This document shows, piece by piece, positions 1-8,739 of a DNA stretch of 64,000 nucleotides (position 1 is its first letter; every line of letters begins with the position of its first letter). The position numbers and the translations under genes were made by a program. Source of the DNA: Sulfitobacter sp. S190 (GTDB lineage Bacteria > Pseudomonadota > Alphaproteobacteria > Rhodobacterales > Rhodobacteraceae); contig NZ_CP081120.1 in assembly GCF_025141935.1 (NCBI RefSeq), positions 2,914,001 through 2,978,000 on the forward strand, read 5' to 3'. The notes below the pieces were generated by a model. That model did not search any database, was not told where the DNA came from, and saw only the letters and a program-made list of their open reading frames with translations.

Positions 1-1
1 G

Positions 2-652
2 GGTGGCTGCACGCCCGCGCAGGTGCAGGCATGGGTCATAAACCGCTTCTATTATCAGGCCAGCATTCCGATGAAAGACGCGGCCTTCATGAGCCGCGTG
101 GACGATCCCGCGCTGCGCCGCGCGTGGCGGTCGCGCATCGAGGACCACGACGGCACCGATACCAACGAAGGTGGCATCGCCCGATGGCTGAGACTGGCGG
201 ATGCCGTGGGTCTGGACCGCGATTACGTCGCCAGCAAAGCGGGCCTGTTGCCCGCGACACGGTTTGCCGTCGATGCCTATGTCCGCTTTGTGCGCGACAA
301 GTCCCTGTTGGAAGCGGTCGCGGCCTCCCTGACTGAGCTTTTTGCCCCCAAGATACACGCCGCGCGGATAGAGGGGCTGCTGGCCAACTACGACTTCGCC
401 GACGACAGCAGCCTGAGTTATTTCCAGAACCGCCTGAAAGAAGCGCCAAAGGATGTGGCGTTCGGTCTGAAATGGGTGCTGGACCACGCCGATACGGCCG
501 AAAAACAGGAAGCAGCCGCGCAGGCGCTTATCTTCAAAACCGACGTTCTCTGGGCCCAGCTGGACGCCTTGCACGCCGCTTACGTCACGCCCGCGGCCAT
601 TCCACCCGGCGCGTGGCAGCCGGGCACGCATCTCATCCGGGACGTGGCGTGA
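2..652 (+). CDS. pqqC: PQQ synthase PqqC, 5' end outside window
   Basis: Oxygen-dependent cofactorless oxidase that carries out the last ring closure and oxidation of pyrroloquinoline quinone in the cytoplasm. The frame is open from base 2, so the true start lies upstream; about 216 residues are visible against about 250 in the family. The first visible residues, including WVINRFYYQ and IPMKDAAF, match the active-site helix region of PqqC, so the internal GTG at 23 is not the start. The stop codon shares one base with the ATG of pqqD (TGATG), indicating translational coupling. pqqA and pqqB presumably lie just upstream, outside the window. Together with pqqD and pqqE it supplies the cofactor for the dehydrogenase at 6.2-8.0 kb. 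Confidence 0.95.
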   Translation, partial: GGCTPAQVQAWVINRFYYQASIPMKDAAFMSRVDDPALRRAWRSRIEDHDGTDTNEGGIARWLRLADAVGLDRDYVASKAGLLPATRFAVDAYVRFVRDKSLLEAVAASLTELFAPKIHAARIEGLLANYDFADDSSLSYFQNRLKEAPKDVAFGLKWVLDHADTAEKQEAAAQALIFKTDVLWAQLDALHAAYVTPAAIPPGAWQPGTHLIRDVA

Positions 653-933
653 TGGCGATCGACGCCGAAGCGGTGCCGGTCATCCCGCGGGGCGTGCGGC
701 TACACCACGACACGGTGCGCGGCATCTGGGTCCTGCTGGCCCCCGAACGGACCATCACGCTCGACCCGATCGGCCACGCGATCCTGACGCAAATCGACGG
801 CACCAGCAGCCTGCGCAAGATCGTGTCGCAACTGGCCGCGCAATACGACGCAACGCCGGAGCAGATATCCGGTGACGTCGGTGATTTCGTTCGCGGGCTG
901 GCCGACCGGCGCATTCTGGATCTGACGTTATGA
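652..933 (+). CDS. pqqD: PQQ biosynthesis peptide chaperone PqqD
   Basis: Small (93 aa) RiPP-recognition protein that binds the precursor peptide PqqA and presents it to the radical SAM enzyme PqqE. Family features are visible: an N-terminal beta-rich part with VRLHHDTVRG and LLAPERTITLD, then a helical winged part containing DGTSSLRKIVSQLAAQY. The ATG at 652 is chosen because it overlaps the pqqC stop (TGATG) and gives the usual family length. The end overlaps pqqE by 4 bases (ATGA). Longer frames reaching further upstream would run through pqqC and are not credible. Confidence 0.95.
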   Translation: MAIDAEAVPVIPRGVRLHHDTVRGIWVLLAPERTITLDPIGHAILTQIDGTSSLRKIVSQLAAQYDATPEQISGDVGDFVRGLADRRILDLTL

Positions 934-2012
934 TGCCAAAACCTCCCATCGCCATGCTGGCCGAGCTGACCTACCGCTGCCCGCTCAGCTGTCCCTATTG
1001 CTCCAATCCCGTCGAAATGGCGCGCAAGGACAGTGAGATGTCCACGGATACATGGGCACGGGTATTCGACGAAGCCGCCAAGCTGGGCGTGCTGCAACTG
1101 CACCTGTCGGGCGGCGAGCCTGCATCGCGCCGCGATCTGGTCGATCTGGTCCGCGCCGCGCGCGGTGCGGGGCTTTACACCAATCTCATCACTTCGGCGA
1201 TCGGGCTGACCGAACGGCGCCTGTCCGAACTCGACGCCGCCGGGCTCGATCACGTGCAGCTGTCGTTGCAGGGCACCAACGCGCAGATGGCCGATATGAT
1301 CGGCGGATACCGCGGCGGATTTGATCGCAAGATGCAGGCCGCGCAATGGATCGTCGATGCGGGCTTTCCGCTGACACTCAATGCCGTGTTGCACCGCAAG
1401 AACCTCCACCAGCTTCCCGATGCAATCGATATGGCTGTGCAGCTCAAGGCGCGGCGCATGGAGGTCGCGGTCGTGCAGTTTCACGGGTGGGCCATGCTGA
1501 ACCGCGCGGCCCTGATGCCGACCCGCGCACAGGCCGAGGAGGCAAGCCGCATTGTCGACGATGCCCGCAAGCGCCTCAAGGGGGTGATGGTCATCGACTA
1601 TGTTCCGGCCGATTATCACAGCGATTACCCCAAACGCTGCATGGGGGGCTGGGGGACCACAGGGCTCAATATCACGCCGGACGGTATGGTTCTGCCCTGT
1701 CACGCGGCCCAGACCATACCGCATCTGAGCTTTGACAATGTCGCGGACAGGCCGCTTGCCGATATCTGGCAGAACGGTGCGGCCTTCAACGCGTACCGCG
1801 GCGATGACTGGATGCAGGAACCGTGCCGCTCGTGTGAGCGCAAGACACTGGATTTCGGTGGCTGTCGCTGTCAGGCGATGGCAATCGCCGGAGATGCGGC
1901 CGCGACCGATCCGGTTTGCATCAAATCCCCCCTGCACGGCAAAATGCAGGCGATGGCCGATGGATTTGCCGAAGACGCAGAGGCGGAACTGACCTACCGC
2001 GTCAGCCCCTAG
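930..2012 (+). CDS. pqqE: PQQ radical SAM enzyme PqqE
   Basis: Radical S-adenosylmethionine enzyme that forms the Glu-Tyr carbon-carbon crosslink in PqqA, the first step of PQQ assembly. It has 360 residues, close to the family norm. The SAM-cluster motif CPLSCPYC lies near residue 17-24, followed by the glycine-rich LSGGEP. The C-terminal SPASM region carries auxiliary-cluster cysteines (CMGG, LPCHAA, EPCRSCERK, GGCRCQA, PVCIK). The start overlaps the pqqD stop by 4 bases. Its stop codon overlaps, tail to tail, the stop of the histidine kinase on the other strand (bases CTAG at 2009-2012). Confidence 0.96.
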   Translation: MMPKPPIAMLAELTYRCPLSCPYCSNPVEMARKDSEMSTDTWARVFDEAAKLGVLQLHLSGGEPASRRDLVDLVRAARGAGLYTNLITSAIGLTERRLSELDAAGLDHVQLSLQGTNAQMADMIGGYRGGFDRKMQAAQWIVDAGFPLTLNAVLHRKNLHQLPDAIDMAVQLKARRMEVAVVQFHGWAMLNRAALMPTRAQAEEASRIVDDARKRLKGVMVIDYVPADYHSDYPKRCMGGWGTTGLNITPDGMVLPCHAAQTIPHLSFDNVADRPLADIWQNGAAFNAYRGDDWMQEPCRSCERKTLDFGGCRCQAMAIAGDAAATDPVCIKSPLHGKMQAMADGFAEDAEAELTYRVSP

Positions 2013-4204
2013 CGGTCGACCGAGTTCAGGAAGTCCAACAGCTCCTTGCGGTCGATGGGTTTGGTCATCTGCCCCAGTCCCAGTTGCGCGCAGGTTTGCC
2101 GCAGCGCATTGCCACGGTCCGCAGATACAAGCCGCGCCGGCACATCTCCGTAGCGATCGCAAATCTGGGTATAGAGCTCGGCGCCGTTCATACCGCTGCC
2201 CAGCTGATAATCCAGCAGCAGCGCGTCGGGCCGTAGATCAATATCCCCCAGTAGCTCCAGCGCATCATCGGCCGATTGCGCATAGATCACGTCAGCGCCC
2301 CAGCGCTCCATCATCATCGACATCGCCCGCGCCAGTTGCGCATCGTTCTCCACCAGCAGCACAATCAGACCCGGCACCACCAAGGTTTCGCTGCCCGATC
2401 TGCGGGGGCGGGCGTAATCGGTCGGCGCGGCATCGCGCACGATCGGCAATTCGACCGCAAAGCAACTGCCCCGTCCCTGCTCCGAGCACAGCGACAGCGG
2501 GTGATCAAGGCTCTTGCAGGCCCGCTCCACAATGGCGAGACCCAGACCCAGCCCAAGCTGCGCATCGGCCTGATCGAGCCTTTTGAATTCCTGAAAGATG
2601 CTGCTTTGATCCTCTTTGGCAATGCCGCGGCCGGTGTCCCATATTTCGAGACGGGCCACTCCGCCGCGACGGCGCACGCCCACGCGGATCTTGCCATCAT
2701 CGGTATAGCGAACGGCGTTGCTGATCAGGTTCTGGGCCACCCGCCGCAGGTATCCCGCATCGCTGCGCACCGTCAGGCCGCAATCGACGATCTGCAAATC
2801 CAGCCCCTTGGCCTTGGCCACGGGCGTCAATTCATCGCGCAACGGGTCAAGAATGGCGCGCAGGCTGACCGACTGGATGTCGAAGCTCGGCTTTGCCGCG
2901 TCCAGCTTGGAGATATCCAGCAATGCCTCGATGATCTGCTCGACGCTGGCCAGCGCGGTTTCGGCCTTGTCCAGAACGCCCAGATGCTCGGTCTGGTGCA
3001 GCTGGTCGGACAGCGACGACACAAAGAGTTTGGCCGCCGACAGCGGTTGCAGCAGATCGTGGCTCGCTGCCGCAAAGAACCGCGATTTCGATGCGTTGGC
3101 GCGCTCCGCCTCGCTCAGCGCATCGCCCAATTCGCGGGTGCGGTCATCGACGCGTGCTTCCAGCATGACATTCACATCGCTGAGCGCCTTGGCGGCCATC
3201 CGCTCGGCGGTGACATCGGTAAAGCTGATGACAAAGCCGCGGTCGGGCATTTCCTGACCAAAGATGCTGAGCGTTTGCTGGCCTGCGCGGGTCACTTCGA
3301 ATGCGATGGGCGGGCGGCCTTCGACATAGTTCGCCCATCCGATCAACCGCTCCGCATCGAAACTTTCGGAAAACGTCAGCTGATCGCGCAGCCGTTCGAG
3401 CAACACGCCAAACCCGCGCCCCACCGCCATTGCCTGCGGGGGCAGGTCCAGCAACCGGTCGATCCGCCTGTTCCAGCCGACGAGGTTGAGATCGGCGTCA
3501 AAGATACAGACCCCCTGGTTCAGATGGTCCAGCGTCGCCTGCAAGATACGCGACTGCTGATCGCGCATACGGTCGCGTTCCTGCCGCTCCAGCCGGATGA
3601 TCGCCGTCACATCCGTTTGCAGGATGACCGTTCCACCCCGCGCGGTGCGGTGTTCGCTGACCTGTAGCCACCGGTCATGGCTGAGGGCCACGTTGAATAC
3701 CACGTGATCGTCGCGGTGCCGGTCCGTGCGGCGACGTGCCCATTCGGCCCGCTGCGTGCCTTCGGGCAGAGACAGAAAACGGCTGTTGGAAATCAGGTCA
3801 ACGTAGTCGCCAAACGACAGCCCCGCGCGCAGGGTCGTGGCAACATCGCGCAAATCGCGGCAAAAGCGGCTGTTGAAAAGCACCAGCTGATCGTCGGGAT
3901 CAAACAGCGCAAAGCCTTCGTTGATGGTCTCGATCGCCTCGGTCAGGTTTTCGCGGGCGGTTTCGGTTTCGCGGTTGGCGCGTTCGAGCTGGGCGTTGGA
4001 TTCCTGCAACAGATCAAGCGTCCGCTCCAGATCGATGGTGCGTTCCTGCACCTGCACCTCGAGCAGTGCCGCGCGTTCGAATTGGGCATAGGCAATGCCG
4101 GACTGTTCGGTCTTTTGCTCCACCTTGCGCATCAACGCGCGGCTGATGGCGAGCAGCTTTTCGTTTTGCCGCTCCAGCGTGTCGTTTGGATTAATCAGCG
4201 ACAT
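2009..4204 (-). CDS. PAS hybrid histidine kinase, NahK/ErcS'-like
   Basis: Cytoplasmic hybrid sensor kinase of 731 residues with no membrane segment. An N-terminal coiled coil (about 8-90) precedes two PAS-like domains (about 92-205 and 220-335), a HisKA helix with FFAAASHDLLQPLSAAK (His382), a HATPase region (QNLISNAVRY, DTGRG, GLGLGLAIVE) and a C-terminal receiver with Asp665 and Lys715. This architecture and H-box resemble Pseudomonas NahK (ErcS'), which is encoded beside the FIST protein NosP and near the quinoprotein ethanol oxidation genes. The ATG at 4204 is chosen because it lies inside the end of the FIST gene (14-base overlap) and gives MSLINPND; the upstream in-frame ATG at 4240 is deeper in that gene. 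It is the third gene of the regulator-NosP-kinase operon. The cognate regulator is probably the NarL-type protein at 5403-6104. Confidence 0.9.
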   Translation of the reverse strand: MSLINPNDTLERQNEKLLAISRALMRKVEQKTEQSGIAYAQFERAALLEVQVQERTIDLERTLDLLQESNAQLERANRETETARENLTEAIETINEGFALFDPDDQLVLFNSRFCRDLRDVATTLRAGLSFGDYVDLISNSRFLSLPEGTQRAEWARRRTDRHRDDHVVFNVALSHDRWLQVSEHRTARGGTVILQTDVTAIIRLERQERDRMRDQQSRILQATLDHLNQGVCIFDADLNLVGWNRRIDRLLDLPPQAMAVGRGFGVLLERLRDQLTFSESFDAERLIGWANYVEGRPPIAFEVTRAGQQTLSIFGQEMPDRGFVISFTDVTAERMAAKALSDVNVMLEARVDDRTRELGDALSEAERANASKSRFFAAASHDLLQPLSAAKLFVSSLSDQLHQTEHLGVLDKAETALASVEQIIEALLDISKLDAAKPSFDIQSVSLRAILDPLRDELTPVAKAKGLDLQIVDCGLTVRSDAGYLRRVAQNLISNAVRYTDDGKIRVGVRRRGGVARLEIWDTGRGIAKEDQSSIFQEFKRLDQADAQLGLGLGLAIVERACKSLDHPLSLCSEQGRGSCFAVELPIVRDAAPTDYARPRRSGSETLVVPGLIVLLVENDAQLARAMSMMMERWGADVIYAQSADDALELLGDIDLRPDALLLDYQLGSGMNGAELYTQICDRYGDVPARLVSADRGNALRQTCAQLGLGQMTKPIDRKELLDFLNSVDR

Positions 4205-5366
4205 CGCGGTCCGTGGTGCACGCGGGATAGATCGCAACACCGGTCATCGTGTGGTTGACGTGCAGCGGGCCGATCTGTTCGCCGTAGGTCGAAAACCCCA
4301 CAACCTTGTGCTTGCGTAGCACCTTGCTCAGCTGTCGCGTCTGCTGTGTCTGCTCTGCCTCTAGCCGTCGCAGCAGGCAATCGCACCCCATGATGTCGCT
4401 GGGCGCACCGTCCTGGGCCAGTTCGGCAAGGCTCGTCTCGAGGTGGTTGGCCATGTGCTGCGGTTCGGCAAGCGTCAGAACCATGCCTTCGTCGATGGCG
4501 GAAAAGAACACCAGTTCGCCCACTTCGTTGATCCGCTGGATGGCGCGCACGTGGTGGGTGGACCCGATGCGCACAACGACTGGATGCGAGGCAAAGGTAA
4601 ACTGGTCCAGCTGTTCGGGGTCCTTGCCCACCAGACGGGCGTATTCGCGGGCGGCCGGTTCGGCGTTGATTTCCTTGACCACGCGGCGGTCGGGGTCCGC
4701 TTCGGTCACGACCATCTGGGTGTCGGTCGGCACGAGGTGGTCAATGCTGAACACACGCGTCTGGTGATCCGTCAACACCACGCTGAGCACCGCTGCATTT
4801 TCGCACACCCGCCCGTTCAGCGCGACCAGCGTGCGGGCAAATTCAGTGCCATCTCCGGCGGATCCGCCAAACAGGGGAATGTTGCGCAACGCCGGCGCAA
4901 TGGCCGCGGTCAGCGTATCCTCGCGCAGGGACAGCCCGTCGATGACCAGAAAGCCGAATGCCTGCCGCTTGGTACTGTTGGCGTCCCGCAACACCGCCGT
5001 GTCGACGGCGATGCGGTCCAGAACGCTCTGTGTGTTTCCGTCGTCAAGCTCTTCGATCAGAATGGAGGTGGACGCAAAATGTGCCGCCGGAAACCCGGTG
5101 GCGATGATCACGCCGTCCTCGTACCCCCCGGCCCCGATTTCACCGGCGGTGGTGCAGGCCACGACATCGATTGCTCCGAAGACTTCGGATGCACGGGCAA
5201 CAAGTGCTGCAAAATCGGCACGCGCCGGAATGAACAATGCGACCAGCGCCAAAGGCTCGGTCGCGATCTGAGTGTGTAAATCCGCAATGGCATCGTCCGC
5301 ATCCCAAGCCACTTGGCCCCGACACAACGCCTGCCCTGCTGCTGAAGCTGGCTGACCTTCAAACAT
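4191..5366 (-). CDS. FIST domain sensor protein, NosP-like
   Basis: A 391-residue protein with FIST_N (about 35-230) and FIST_C (about 235-370) domains. Characteristic stretches are VVACTTAGEIGAGGY, PLFGGSAGDGTEF, FFSAIDEGMVLTLAEP and a terminal VGFSTYGEQIGPLHVNHTM. FIST proteins of the NosP group bind haem and nitric oxide and control the kinase encoded next door; that is family knowledge, and haem binding here is inferred only from the gene pair. It has no signal peptide or membrane segment, so it is cytoplasmic. It follows the NarL-type regulator by 36 bases and overlaps the kinase by 14 bases, so the three proteins are likely made together. A different small ligand remains possible. Confidence 0.85.
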   Translation of the reverse strand: MFEGQPASAAGQALCRGQVAWDADDAIADLHTQIATEPLALVALFIPARADFAALVARASEVFGAIDVVACTTAGEIGAGGYEDGVIIATGFPAAHFASTSILIEELDDGNTQSVLDRIAVDTAVLRDANSTKRQAFGFLVIDGLSLREDTLTAAIAPALRNIPLFGGSAGDGTEFARTLVALNGRVCENAAVLSVVLTDHQTRVFSIDHLVPTDTQMVVTEADPDRRVVKEINAEPAAREYARLVGKDPEQLDQFTFASHPVVVRIGSTHHVRAIQRINEVGELVFFSAIDEGMVLTLAEPQHMANHLETSLAELAQDGAPSDIMGCDCLLRRLEAEQTQQTRQLSKVLRKHKVVGFSTYGEQIGPLHVNHTMTGVAIYPACTTDRDVAD

Positions 5367-5402
5367 GCTGGCTGAGTTCTCCCTGAAGGAAGGATAGGCC
5401 CG

Positions 5403-6104
5403 CTAGTCGTCGTTTGGCAAGGATTCTGAAAACCGCGCTTCATGCGCGACCAAAACGGCCTGCGTGCGGCTTTGGACACCGAGTTTGCGCATGATGGCCG
5501 TGACATGCGCCTTGACGGTGGTTTCGGCAATCGAAAGGTCAAAGGCAATCTGCTTGTTCAGCTTGCCCTCACAGATCAGATTGAGGATGCGCGCCTGCTG
5601 GTTGGTCAACGAGGACAGGCGTGACAGCCTGTCGTCGTGCGCCGCTTCGGCTGCGCCTGCGACATAGCCGTCCGGCGTAAAGACCCGGCCCGCGCCGATA
5701 TCGTCGAGCGCCTCTTTGAACACGGATCGGCGGCTGTGCTTGGGCACGAAACCCGATGCCCCGATGCTGATCGCGCCGCTGATGATGGCGTTGTCCGTCA
5801 TGGACGACACAACAATTACCTTGGTGCTTTCTGCCGCCCGTTTCAGGCGCATCAGACCGTCCAGCCCGCTGACGTCCGGCAGATTGAGATCGAGAAGGAC
5901 AAGATCGGGGTCCGGCAATCCCTGCAATGTCTCGAGTGCGGCTTCGAGACAGTTGGCTGTGCGAACCACCGCATAATCCGCCACTGACCGCAGCGTCAGC
6001 TCCAGCGCGTCGCAGAACAGGGGGTGATCGTCGACGATCAATGCCCACGGTGCGCCCGCGTCGGTCTGCGGGTTTTCGGCGGGAGGGAATTCATGCGGTG
6101 TCAT
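5403..6104 (-). CDS. NarL/LuxR-type response regulator
   Basis: A 233-residue two-component regulator. The receiver covers about residues 20-140, with acidic pocket Asp25-Asp26, phospho-acceptor Asp72 (LVLLDLNLPD) and Lys122 (FVPKHS). A LuxR-type helix-turn-helix follows at about 162-222 (LTNQQARILNLICEGKLNKQIA and AETTVKAHVTAIMRKLG). Its position upstream of the FIST and kinase genes and next to the PQQ dehydrogenase suggests a role like ErbR/AgmR of pseudomonads, which switch on quinoprotein alcohol dehydrogenases. Likely targets are the promoters at 8012-8208 and 13452-13630, which share sequence motifs. A terminator separates it from the dehydrogenase gene upstream. Confidence 0.92.
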   Translation of the reverse strand: MTPHEFPPAENPQTDAGAPWALIVDDHPLFCDALELTLRSVADYAVVRTANCLEAALETLQGLPDPDLVLLDLNLPDVSGLDGLMRLKRAAESTKVIVVSSMTDNAIISGAISIGASGFVPKHSRRSVFKEALDDIGAGRVFTPDGYVAGAAEAAHDDRLSRLSSLTNQQARILNLICEGKLNKQIAFDLSIAETTVKAHVTAIMRKLGVQSRTQAVLVAHEARFSESLPNDD

Positions 6105-6180
6105 GGGATCAGCTTAGGATGGGAGCCAAAAGATGTCTGTTGCCAAATAGTCTTAGCCGCACGGCAGGGGCGCCGATAGC

Positions 6181-6217
6181 GCAAAAGCAAAACGCGCCCC
6201 GGCCAGACCGGAGCGCG
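6181..6217 (-). terminator. Intrinsic terminator after the PQQ dehydrogenase
   Basis: Read on the minus strand, a 10-bp GC-rich stem (6193-6202 pairing with 6208-6217, one mismatch) with a 5-base loop is followed by TTTTGCTTTTGC. It lies 28 bases after the dehydrogenase stop and upstream of the response-regulator operon, so it should end the highly expressed dehydrogenase message. Confidence 0.75.
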
Positions 6218-6244
6218 CTGTGATGATCCAGAGAGATCGCGAGA

Positions 6245-8011
6245 TCAGTTGGCGGAGGCTAGCTGTTCGGGCAGACGGAATGTCCACAGCATACCACCCT
6301 GGTTGAGGTAGTTGACCTTCTTGGCCACTTCGCCGCCCCACAGCGGCACCGCGCCGCCCCAGCCGGAGATCACGGTGACATATTGCTCACCGTCCTGTTC
6401 CCAGGTGATCGGCTGGCCCACGATGCCGGAGCCGGTCTGGAAGGACCAGAGCTCTTCGCCGGTTTCGTCGTCAAAGGCGATGAACTTGCCCTCGGGCGTT
6501 CCGGTAAAGACCAGCCCCCCCGCGGTGCTCATCACGCCACCCCAGAGCGGCGCGTCGTTCTTGTACTCCCACTTCAGCTCGCCGGTGTCGGGGTCGATCG
6601 CCTTGAGGCTGCCGATGTGGTCTTCGTAGTTGGGTTTGATCGTGAAACCCGAACCAAGATAGGCCGCGCCCTTTTTGTAGGTGATCGGCTCGTTCCAGAT
6701 GTCCATGCCCCATTCGTTGGAAGGCACGTAGAACAGACCGGTCTTGGGACTGTGCGCCATGGGCATCCAGTTCTTGCCTCCCAAGAAGCCGGGCGACGAA
6801 AAGACGACGGAGCCTTTCTTGCCATCAGCGGCTTCGGCAGGATCGCCGGGCCGGTTTTCCTCGATAAAGATCGGGCGCCCCGTGTCGTCGATGCCGCTGG
6901 CCCATGTGATGTCCTTGACGAACGGCACGGCCGAGACGAACGCGCCATCTTCGCGGTTGAGCACGTAGAAGAAACCGTTCCGGTCGGCCGTGGCAAAGCG
7001 CTTGTTGCCTTCGCGGTCCGTGTAGGCGACGACTTCGTTCACGCCGTCATAGTCCCACCCTTCGCGGGGGGTCGTCTGGAAGTGCCACTTGATTTCGCCG
7101 GTTGCCGGATCGATGCCCAGACGGGACGCGGCATACAAGTTGTCGCCCGCGTTGCCGTCCGTCGGGGTGCCTGCGTTGCGCAGGTGGCTGTTCCATGGTG
7201 CGGGGTTGCCGGTGCCAAAGACCAGCGTGTCGGTATCGGCGTCATAGGATCCGCCCAGCCACGTGGCACCACCGCCCGTTTTCCACATGTCGCCGGGCCA
7301 CGTCGCGTTCAGCGTACCGGTCATGGTGCTGTCTTCGCCGTTGAGTTGACCCATGTGGCCCTCGATCACCGGCCGGTTCCAGACCAGCTCACCGGTCTCC
7401 GCATCGCGCGCCTGCACGGCGCCGACAATGCCGAATTCACCACCGGAATTGCCGGTCACGACCAGCCCGTTCACGATCAGCGGCGCGGCGGTATAGCTGT
7501 AGCCGGCCTTGTAATCCGCGATCTTCTTGTTCCAGACGACGTCGCCGGTGTCCTTGTTGAGCGCCACGATCCGCGCATCAAGCGTGCCGAAATAAATGTT
7601 GTCGCCATAGATGGCGGCACCGCGATTGACCACGTCACAGCAGGGCAGGATGCCTTCGGGCAGACGCGCATCGTATTGCCAGATCTCTTCGCCGGTTTTC
7701 ACGTCGATGGCATACAAGCGGCTATAGGATCCGGTGATGTACATCACGCCTTCGGACACCAGCGGCTGGGTTTCCTGACCGCGCTGTTTTTCTCCGCCAA
7801 GGCTGAAGGCCCATGCGGGTACGAGGTTCTTGACGTTGTCCTTGTTGAGCGTTTCCAGCGGCGAGTACCGCTGCAGGTGGCGGCCCATGCCGTTGGTCAG
7901 AACGTTCCCGACGGATGCGGTGTCGCCCGCCAGATCGGCTTCGGTGATTTCGGCTGTGGCAGCGCCGGTCAGCAGCAGGGATGCCGCGGCGGCCATGACT
8001 AATCTGTTCAT
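6245..8011 (-). CDS. xoxF: PQQ methanol/ethanol dehydrogenase, XoxF-like
   Basis: Periplasmic quinoprotein alcohol dehydrogenase of 588 residues, with a signal peptide [20 protein letters not shown] and an eight-bladed propeller rich in W-motif repeats ([18 protein letters not shown]). The vicinal disulfide is Cys124-Cys125 (ILPCCDVV). Metal and PQQ ligands by family alignment are Glu192, Asn269 and catalytic Asp320. Asp322, two residues after the catalytic Asp (WDYDGVNE), is the extra carboxylate typical of lanthanide-dependent XoxF and PedH enzymes; calcium MxaF has Ala there. The ATG at 8011 is preferred over one at 8068 because GGAGGAACAG directly precedes it and the signal peptide starts there. 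The neighbouring cytochrome and XoxJ genes favour XoxF, while the NahK-like regulators recall ethanol dehydrogenases, so the physiological alcohol is open. Electrons should pass to the cytochrome c at 13.6 kb. Confidence 0.93.
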   Translation of the reverse strand: MNRLVMAAAASLLLTGAATAEITEADLAGDTASVGNVLTNGMGRHLQRYSPLETLNKDNVKNLVPAWAFSLGGEKQRGQETQPLVSEGVMYITGSYSRLYAIDVKTGEEIWQYDARLPEGILPCCDVVNRGAAIYGDNIYFGTLDARIVALNKDTGDVVWNKKIADYKAGYSYTAAPLIVNGLVVTGNSGGEFGIVGAVQARDAETGELVWNRPVIEGHMGQLNGEDSTMTGTLNATWPGDMWKTGGGATWLGGSYDADTDTLVFGTGNPAPWNSHLRNAGTPTDGNAGDNLYAASRLGIDPATGEIKWHFQTTPREGWDYDGVNEVVAYTDREGNKRFATADRNGFFYVLNREDGAFVSAVPFVKDITWASGIDDTGRPIFIEENRPGDPAEAADGKKGSVVFSSPGFLGGKNWMPMAHSPKTGLFYVPSNEWGMDIWNEPITYKKGAAYLGSGFTIKPNYEDHIGSLKAIDPDTGELKWEYKNDAPLWGGVMSTAGGLVFTGTPEGKFIAFDDETGEELWSFQTGSGIVGQPITWEQDGEQYVTVISGWGGAVPLWGGEVAKKVNYLNQGGMLWTFRLPEQLASAN

Positions 8012-8208
8012 TCTGTTCCTCCCATGGGTATCGGCCTGTCGCACCTGATCCTGGCGCGTTCGGGCCACTGCGTAAACGATGCGCCTAAAGTCGCAGCGCG
8101 GCTATTGAACAATGGTCGTAAGACCCCGTGGCACGCACCGACACCAAAGTCGCACTGCGCCAAACGCGCCGAAACAGGTAGATTCGCAGGCAAAAGGGAG
8201 GGTGCGCG
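8012..8208. promoter_or_regulatory. Divergent promoter region with repeated motifs
   Basis: A 197-base space between the dehydrogenase (-) and a secreted protein gene (+). It contains CCTAAAGTCGC at 8084-8094 and ACCAAAGTCGC at 8143-8153 (60 bases apart, same orientation) and AATGGTCGTA at 8111-8120. ACCAAAGTC and ATGGTCG recur in the divergent promoter at 13452-13630. Probable binding sites for the local NarL-type regulator; this is inference. Confidence 0.4.
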
Positions 8209-8736
8209 ATGCGTGTGATCTTGGGCGCGATTGCCGTCGGCGCGATCGGTTTTGCGGCAGCTGCAGAGCAAACGAAGACCGTCAATCTCGAAGATGCCGA
8301 GGGCAACCGCATCGCGATTGCGACGCTGGATCTCGCGCCCGACGGCACCTACGCGGTCGAGATGAACGACACGGTTTTTGCCAACCATTTCCTGTCGATG
8401 CGTCCTTTCAAATGTCTCGAAGGGCCGTCCAAGAACTGGTGTCACGTCCCCTATCCCTATGACATCCGGCGCGACATCAGCGCCGATCTGACAGACCTCG
8501 AATACGACTTTCTGTTCGTGTGGAAGGGCGCCCGCGAATACGGCATAAACATGTGGAACGGTGTCTATTACCGCATCGTGCAGCAGGGCGATGCGTGGCA
8601 CGGAACGCTACATGAGATGGACATGGATCTGCTGTCTGCGCCCCCTGCGGCGGGCAATCTTCGCCCCCTGCGCGCACAGGATATTTTGTCCAGCGACCCA
8701 GAGAGCCATTGGTTGCCCCGCCTGATCATCGAATAG
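8209..8736 (+). CDS. Secreted protein of unknown function
   Basis: I do not recognise a family. The 175-residue product begins with a signal peptide (MRVILGAIAVGAIGFAAAA, cleavage near residue 19), so it is probably periplasmic. The mature part is acidic, has two cysteines about ten residues apart (FKCLEGPSKNWCH) that could form a disulfide, and several aromatic stretches (YDFLFVWKGAREYGINMWNG). The start is supported by AAAAGGGAGGG seven bases upstream. It is transcribed divergently from the PQQ dehydrogenase and shares its promoter region, so a role in the periplasmic alcohol-oxidation module is likely, but no activity can be assigned. Confidence 0.8.
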   Translation: MRVILGAIAVGAIGFAAAAEQTKTVNLEDAEGNRIAIATLDLAPDGTYAVEMNDTVFANHFLSMRPFKCLEGPSKNWCHVPYPYDIRRDISADLTDLEYDFLFVWKGAREYGINMWNGVYYRIVQQGDAWHGTLHEMDMDLLSAPPAAGNLRPLRAQDILSSDPESHWLPRLIIE

Positions 8737-8739
8737 GAT

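Noticed and set aside
633..2162. Long minus-strand open frame (509 codons) across pqqD and pqqE
   Set aside because: It is the complement of well-supported PQQ genes in a high-GC genome; its translation is rich in Arg, Gly and His and matches no family.
6383..8002. Plus-strand open frame of 539 codons across the PQQ dehydrogenase
   Set aside because: Antisense shadow of a clear propeller enzyme; no signal peptide, domain or ribosome-binding site.
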